DNA of 16,517 nucleotides, from NCBI GenBank assembly GCA_030154385.1, contig JASKJZ010000015.1, positions 1 through 16,517 on the forward strand, given 5' to 3'. A program made the translations under genes and the position numbers. Below the pieces are notes generated by a model that was not told where the DNA came from, did not search any database, and was given only the letters and a program-made list of their open reading frames with translations. Shown here piece by piece: positions 13,056-16,517 of the stretch. This DNA comes from Clostridiales bacterium. GTDB taxonomy: Bacteria; Bacillota_A; Clostridia; Lachnospirales; Lachnospiraceae. Position 1 is the stretch's first letter. The number at the start of each line of letters is the position of its first letter.

Positions 13056-15521
13056 ATGAGTAAAATCGATATACGTACATGTGAAAAAATAATTCCAGTA
13101 GAGAAAGATTTGTATGGTATCTTTTTCGAAGACATTAATCGGGCTGGGGATGGCGGACTCTATCCAGAAATGCTTCGCAATCGAAGCTTCGAGGATTCGA
13201 TACCGCCAAAGGACTGTACCACGCAAGAAAATGGGTATGCATTGGTAACGAAAGCTGGCTGGCGGGATGAGTTCAACCATGGAGAAGGTTTATCGCGATG
13301 GATTCGGCAAAATAAGACGCCCTATACACCGATTCCAGCCTGGTATCATGAAAACGCGGAAATGGAATTGGACTGTGAGGATACCTTAAATCCAAACAGA
13401 GAAGCTTCCTTGCTGGTTCATTTTCAGCCAGGCGGCAGAATATTTAACACGGGATATTCTGGTATCCCACAACAGAAAAATAAATCCTATCAACTCCTGG
13501 TATTTGCAAAGTCTGATCAAAAAATGGAGCTGCGCTGTTCGATTGAAACAGACCATGAAGTTCTTGCAGAAGGAACCATTGAAGTGTTGTCAGACGGATA
13601 CCAACCATACACACTTTGTCTGACAGCAAAGGAAGATGCGACGGATGCAGCCTTTTATATAACCGCAAAGATTAGTGGTATGGTTCGATTGGGCTTCGTA
13701 TCGTTAATGCCAAAGGAAACCTTTATGGGACATGGTCTTCGCAAGGACTTAGCAGAGCTGATTCAGCAGCTGCATCCAAGATTTTTTCGATTTCCCGGAG
13801 GTTGTATTGTAGAAGGCTTTAGTCCAGCGACGGCGATGTATTTTAAAAATACGGTAGGACCGATATGGGAACGTCCCAGTCATCAACTCATGTGGCATTA
13901 CCGTACCTCCAATGGACTCGGATTTCACGAGTATTTGCAATTTTGTGAAGATCTAAATATGGAGCCGCTCTATGTATTTAATTGCGGCATGACCTGTCAG
14001 GCAAGAAAATCGGTACTACTAGAGGGGGAGGATCTAGAGGAGATGCTTCAAGATACCCTAAATGCGATTGAGTACGCCATTGGAGACAAAGATACAAAAT
14101 GGGGAAGCCTTCGTGCCAGAATGGGACATCCAGAGCCGTTCCAGTTAAATTATTTAGAGATAGGAAATGAAAACTGGGGAGAGGATTACGAGGTGAGATA
14201 CCAGATGTGTCATGAACGCATCAAAAAACAATACCCGCATATCCAGTTTATAGCCAATACACACGTAGAGAAAAAAGGACTGCCGACAGACATTGTTGAT
14301 GAGCATTACTATAATACTGCTGAATTTTTTGCAGAAAATCAGCATCATTTTGACTCATATGACCGTAAGGGACCAAAGATTTTTTTGGGCGAGCTTTCGG
14401 TTGTCAGGGGATTTGTTGCACAGCTTTATGGGGCACTTGGAGAAGGAGCTTTTTTAATCGGGGCGGAACAAAATCAAGACATCGTGAAATTCATTTCGTA
14501 TGCACCGCTGCTTGAAAATATGAATTATAGTGCATGGTTTCCCAATTTAATCCGATTTACGAATAGCAGCAGCTTTGCGATACCTGCTTATTATGCATGG
14601 AAGTTATTTGGCCAAAACAGAGGAGATATGGTCGTTTGGTCAAAGGTCGATACAAATTGGCTGCACCGCCCGGTAAAGGGAATGGGCTCACTTATGAGCA
14701 CAAAGGAGCTCCGATACAAAAATCCGCGGTGGAATGGGAATAAAGTATCGGTAAGTCATGAACTACTTGGAAATACCGAACAACAGGGGGATGGCTTTAT
14801 ACTGCGGGTGCCCGATGCAAAGCAAAGGGAAGAAGCTAAGGGTCTGTGGAATGTGAATACCAAAAGTTCCTATGTTGTGTTTGGAGCAGAGGATGTGAAG
14901 GACGGTACGTTCGAGCTAGAAGTGTTTATTGAGGAGGATATAGAATTTACGATTGGTATTGATACCTCCAGAATACCAAAGGAAATGTATATACCGGATG
15001 AAACCAATCCGCCAAAGGAGTGGAATGCAGAGAAGGTAAAAGCTTTTCAATGGAAGATAACAGAAACCACATGTTCGGTCATGGATGTGGAGAGCGAACA
15101 GACAAAGCAAATCTTATCAGAGCAGGATATTGTGTTAAAGCGAGGCGCATATAATCATTTCCGTTACATTGCAGACGCAGAAAAAATTCAGTTGTTCATC
15201 AATCATGTCCATATAAGTGACTTTTTGGTTCCTGGGTTTTCTTCATTAAGCAGTGTGGTGACGGATACCACGGAGCAAGTCATCATAAAAGTGGTAAATA
15301 TGGCTCCACACGAGGATGAAATCGAGATTACACTGGACTGTGAGGTTGCAGATACCTATAGCGCAGCGATTCTAAGTGGTGAACAGCTAGCCCAAAATAC
15401 CGAACAAAATCCACAAAATATATGTGATGAGGAAAGGGTGCTAAGCGGTGCAGGAAGGTGCTTCCATTATCGGGCGCCAGCATATTCTCTACAGGTACTA
15501 AGGCTTACAAAAAAATACTAG
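13056..15521 (+). CDS. Intracellular alpha-L-arabinofuranosidase, glycoside hydrolase family 51
   Basis: An 821-residue GH51 enzyme (EC 3.2.1.55 predicted) that removes arabinofuranosyl side groups from imported arabinoxylan or arabinan oligosaccharides. The N-terminus has the family start LYGIFFEDINRAGDGGLYPEM (19-39). A carbohydrate-binding-module-like beta domain follows (about 60-220), then the catalytic barrel with FRFPGGC (244-250), acid/base E372 in LEIGNENWG, DEHYYN (415-420) and nucleophile E446 in FLGELSV. The C-terminal beta domain appears interrupted by a segment (about 535-728) resembling a concanavalin-like sandwich, which explains the extra length over the 500-residue minimal GH51 enzymes. 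There is no signal peptide, so it acts in the cytoplasm. A permease gene follows after 29 bases with no terminator between. Start: ATG 13056, with a modest AAAGGA at 13037-13042. Confidence 0.93.
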   Translation: MSKIDIRTCEKIIPVEKDLYGIFFEDINRAGDGGLYPEMLRNRSFEDSIPPKDCTTQENGYALVTKAGWRDEFNHGEGLSRWIRQNKTPYTPIPAWYHENAEMELDCEDTLNPNREASLLVHFQPGGRIFNTGYSGIPQQKNKSYQLLVFAKSDQKMELRCSIETDHEVLAEGTIEVLSDGYQPYTLCLTAKEDATDAAFYITAKISGMVRLGFVSLMPKETFMGHGLRKDLAELIQQLHPRFFRFPGGCIVEGFSPATAMYFKNTVGPIWERPSHQLMWHYRTSNGLGFHEYLQFCEDLNMEPLYVFNCGMTCQARKSVLLEGEDLEEMLQDTLNAIEYAIGDKDTKWGSLRARMGHPEPFQLNYLEIGNENWGEDYEVRYQMCHERIKKQYPHIQFIANTHVEKKGLPTDIVDEHYYNTAEFFAENQHHFDSYDRKGPKIFLGELSVVRGFVAQLYGALGEGAFLIGAEQNQDIVKFISYAPLLENMNYSAWFPNLIRFTNSSSFAIPAYYAWKLFGQNRGDMVVWSKVDTNWLHRPVKGMGSLMSTKELRYKNPRWNGNKVSVSHELLGNTEQQGDGFILRVPDAKQREEAKGLWNVNTKSSYVVFGAEDVKDGTFELEVFIEEDIEFTIGIDTSRIPKEMYIPDETNPPKEWNAEKVKAFQWKITETTCSVMDVESEQTKQILSEQDIVLKRGAYNHFRYIADAEKIQLFINHVHISDFLVPGFSSLSSVVTDTTEQVIIKVVNMAPHEDEIEITLDCEVADTYSAAILSGEQLAQNTEQNPQNICDEERVLSGAGRCFHYRAPAYSLQVLRLTKKY

Positions 15522-15550
15522 AAGGCATAACTTGTGAAAGAAGGTTCAGA

Positions 15551-16471
15551 ATGAAGATTACGCGAAACAAAAAGAAGTTAAATTCCTATAAAGAGTTTTT
15601 GTATATTTTGCCCTTTATAATAATGGTAGCCCTTTTTGCATACTATCCTCTTTATGGATGGGTCTATGCGTTTTTTGACTATCGACCGCCATTCAAACTC
15701 TCCATGGATAGTTTCGTAGGGCTTAAGTGGTTCGCATCTTTGGTACAGACAGAAGTCAAGAGAAGACAAATTTGGATCATTATTCGAAATACCTTTGCTA
15801 TCAGTGGGCTTAGCCTTTTATTTTCCTGGCTCCCGATGATTTTTGCGGTCTTTTTAAATGAGATAAAATGTGGCCCCTTCAAAAAAATCGTACAGACGTT
15901 AACAACACTTCCAAATTTCATTAGCTGGGTCTTGGTATACTCGGTAGCGTTTTGCTTATTCAATAGTACGGGTATGGCAAATACGGTGCTGCAAAGCCTT
16001 GGGATAACCAAGGAGCCCATCTTGTTTTTGCAATCCAATCAACATGTGTGGTTTACCCAGTGGTGCTGGCTGACGTGGAAAAATGTTGGATGGGCAGCTA
16101 TTATGTACATTGCGGCGATTTCTAGTATTGACGAAGCAATGTTCGAGGCGGCACGTGTCGATGGTGCTTCTCGCATGCAATGTATTCGGTTTATTACGAT
16201 TCCTAGCATTTTACCAACCTTCTTTGTTTTATTGATGTTAAGTATCGCGAACTTTTTGAATAATGGAATGGAGCAATTCTACGTGTTTCAGAATGCTTTC
16301 AATAAGGATTATATTCAAGTGCTGGATCTATATGTATTCAACTTGGCAATGGGTAGCGGCAGTTATTCGATTTCCACGGCTATCAGTATGCTAAAGAGTG
16401 TAATTAGTCTCGTGCTATTATGCGCAGCAAATGGATTATCAAAATTAATTCGAGGAGAAAGCTTTATCTAG
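15551..16471 (+). CDS. Sugar ABC transporter permease, LplB-type
   Basis: A 306-residue inner-membrane permease of the CUT1 oligosaccharide importers, LplB/YteP subgroup. The first helix is preceded by the basic KITRNKKKLNSYKEF start and followed by YPLYGWVYAFFDYRPP and FVGLKWF, typical of the subgroup. The EAA loop reads FEAARVDGASRMQ with ITIPSILPT at about residues 199-220. The C-terminus has the ENGMEQF-like NNGMEQFYVFQNAFNKD region. Start: ATG 15551, six bases after AAAGAAGG; an upstream ATG at 15458 is inside the GH51 gene and has no support. The gene lies in the GH51 operon, so it probably imports arabinose-containing oligosaccharides, which is inference from context. A further gene starts 33 bases downstream. 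Confidence 0.92.
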   Translation: MKITRNKKKLNSYKEFLYILPFIIMVALFAYYPLYGWVYAFFDYRPPFKLSMDSFVGLKWFASLVQTEVKRRQIWIIIRNTFAISGLSLLFSWLPMIFAVFLNEIKCGPFKKIVQTLTTLPNFISWVLVYSVAFCLFNSTGMANTVLQSLGITKEPILFLQSNQHVWFTQWCWLTWKNVGWAAIMYIAAISSIDEAMFEAARVDGASRMQCIRFITIPSILPTFFVLLMLSIANFLNNGMEQFYVFQNAFNKDYIQVLDLYVFNLAMGSGSYSISTAISMLKSVISLVLLCAANGLSKLIRGESFI

Positions 16472-16504
16472 ACAAAAACTGGAAGGGATCGGTAGGAGGA
16501 AGAT

Positions 16505-16517
16505 ATGAAAACAAAAA
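16505..16517 (+). CDS. First codons of the next operon gene, cut by the window edge
   Basis: ATG at 16505 (MKTK...) stands five bases after a perfect AGGAGG (16494-16499), 33 bases after the LplB-type permease stop codon. Only four full codons are visible. In LplB-type operons the next gene is usually the partner permease (LplC/YtcP) or the solute-binding lipoprotein; the visible residues cannot decide. Confidence 0.7.

Noticed and set aside
15458..15550. Longer LplB-type permease starting inside the GH51 gene
   Set aside because: The extra 31 residues do not look like permease sequence and ATG 15551 has a good ribosome-binding site.
1..16517. CRISPR arrays, tRNA or rRNA genes, integrases or complete insertion sequences
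   Set aside because: No regularly spaced repeats, cloverleaf-like sequences, or transposase/integrase-like proteins were seen on either strand.

Overview
The window looks like chromosome from a low-GC Gram-positive of the Clostridia, most likely a plant-polysaccharide-using Lachnospiraceae-type anaerobe. This is inferred from AT-rich DNA, near-perfect AGGAGG ribosome-binding sites, consensus sigma-A promoters, and the gene families present (YitT, GH51, LplB-type permeases, oleate hydratase, CprK/BcrA-like modules). No species name can be assigned from the sequence alone. No tRNA, rRNA, CRISPR array or recognisable complete mobile element was found.

Layout. (1) Positions 1-2485, plus strand: the tail of a sugar ABC transport operon. 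Its first permease gene has lost its 5' end at a junction near 87-100; an intact second permease and a PHP-family phosphatase follow, then a UUCG-loop terminator. (2) Positions 2545-4611, minus strand: a SIS-domain protein of the fructosamine-6-phosphate deglycase (FrlB) type with a textbook promoter carrying two palindromes, then a long inverted-repeat terminator, then a YitT-family membrane protein. (3) Positions 4664-7124, plus strand: a tight ArsR-type regulator, class-3 aldehyde dehydrogenase and TetR-type regulator operon, transcribed divergently from the SIS gene and ended by a perfect 22-bp inverted repeat. (4) Positions 7204-9243: a large oleate hydratase with an unusual N-terminal membrane-anchor-like extension and its own terminator. 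(5) Positions 9245-12790: a self-contained response regulator, ABC ATPase, ABC permease and histidine kinase module with its own extended -10 promoter and a strong terminator. It resembles peptide-antibiotic sensing and detoxification modules. (6) Positions 12962-16517: start of an arabinose-polysaccharide utilisation operon, with a promoter, a possible LacI-type operator, an intracellular GH51 alpha-L-arabinofuranosidase, an LplB-type permease, and the first codons of another gene cut by the window edge.

How the genes work together. The two ends of the window concern carbohydrate import and intracellular breakdown. The middle reads as a membrane-stress and lipid-defence segment: oleate hydratase removes toxic unsaturated fatty acids, an aldehyde dehydrogenase of the fatty/aromatic aldehyde class oxidises aldehydes under two regulators, and a sensor-transporter module probably handles membrane-active peptides. 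The grouping as one defence region is inference. The most unusual items are the membrane-anchor-like N-terminus of the oleate hydratase, the long perfect palindrome in front of it, and the two-regulator aldehyde dehydrogenase operon beside it.
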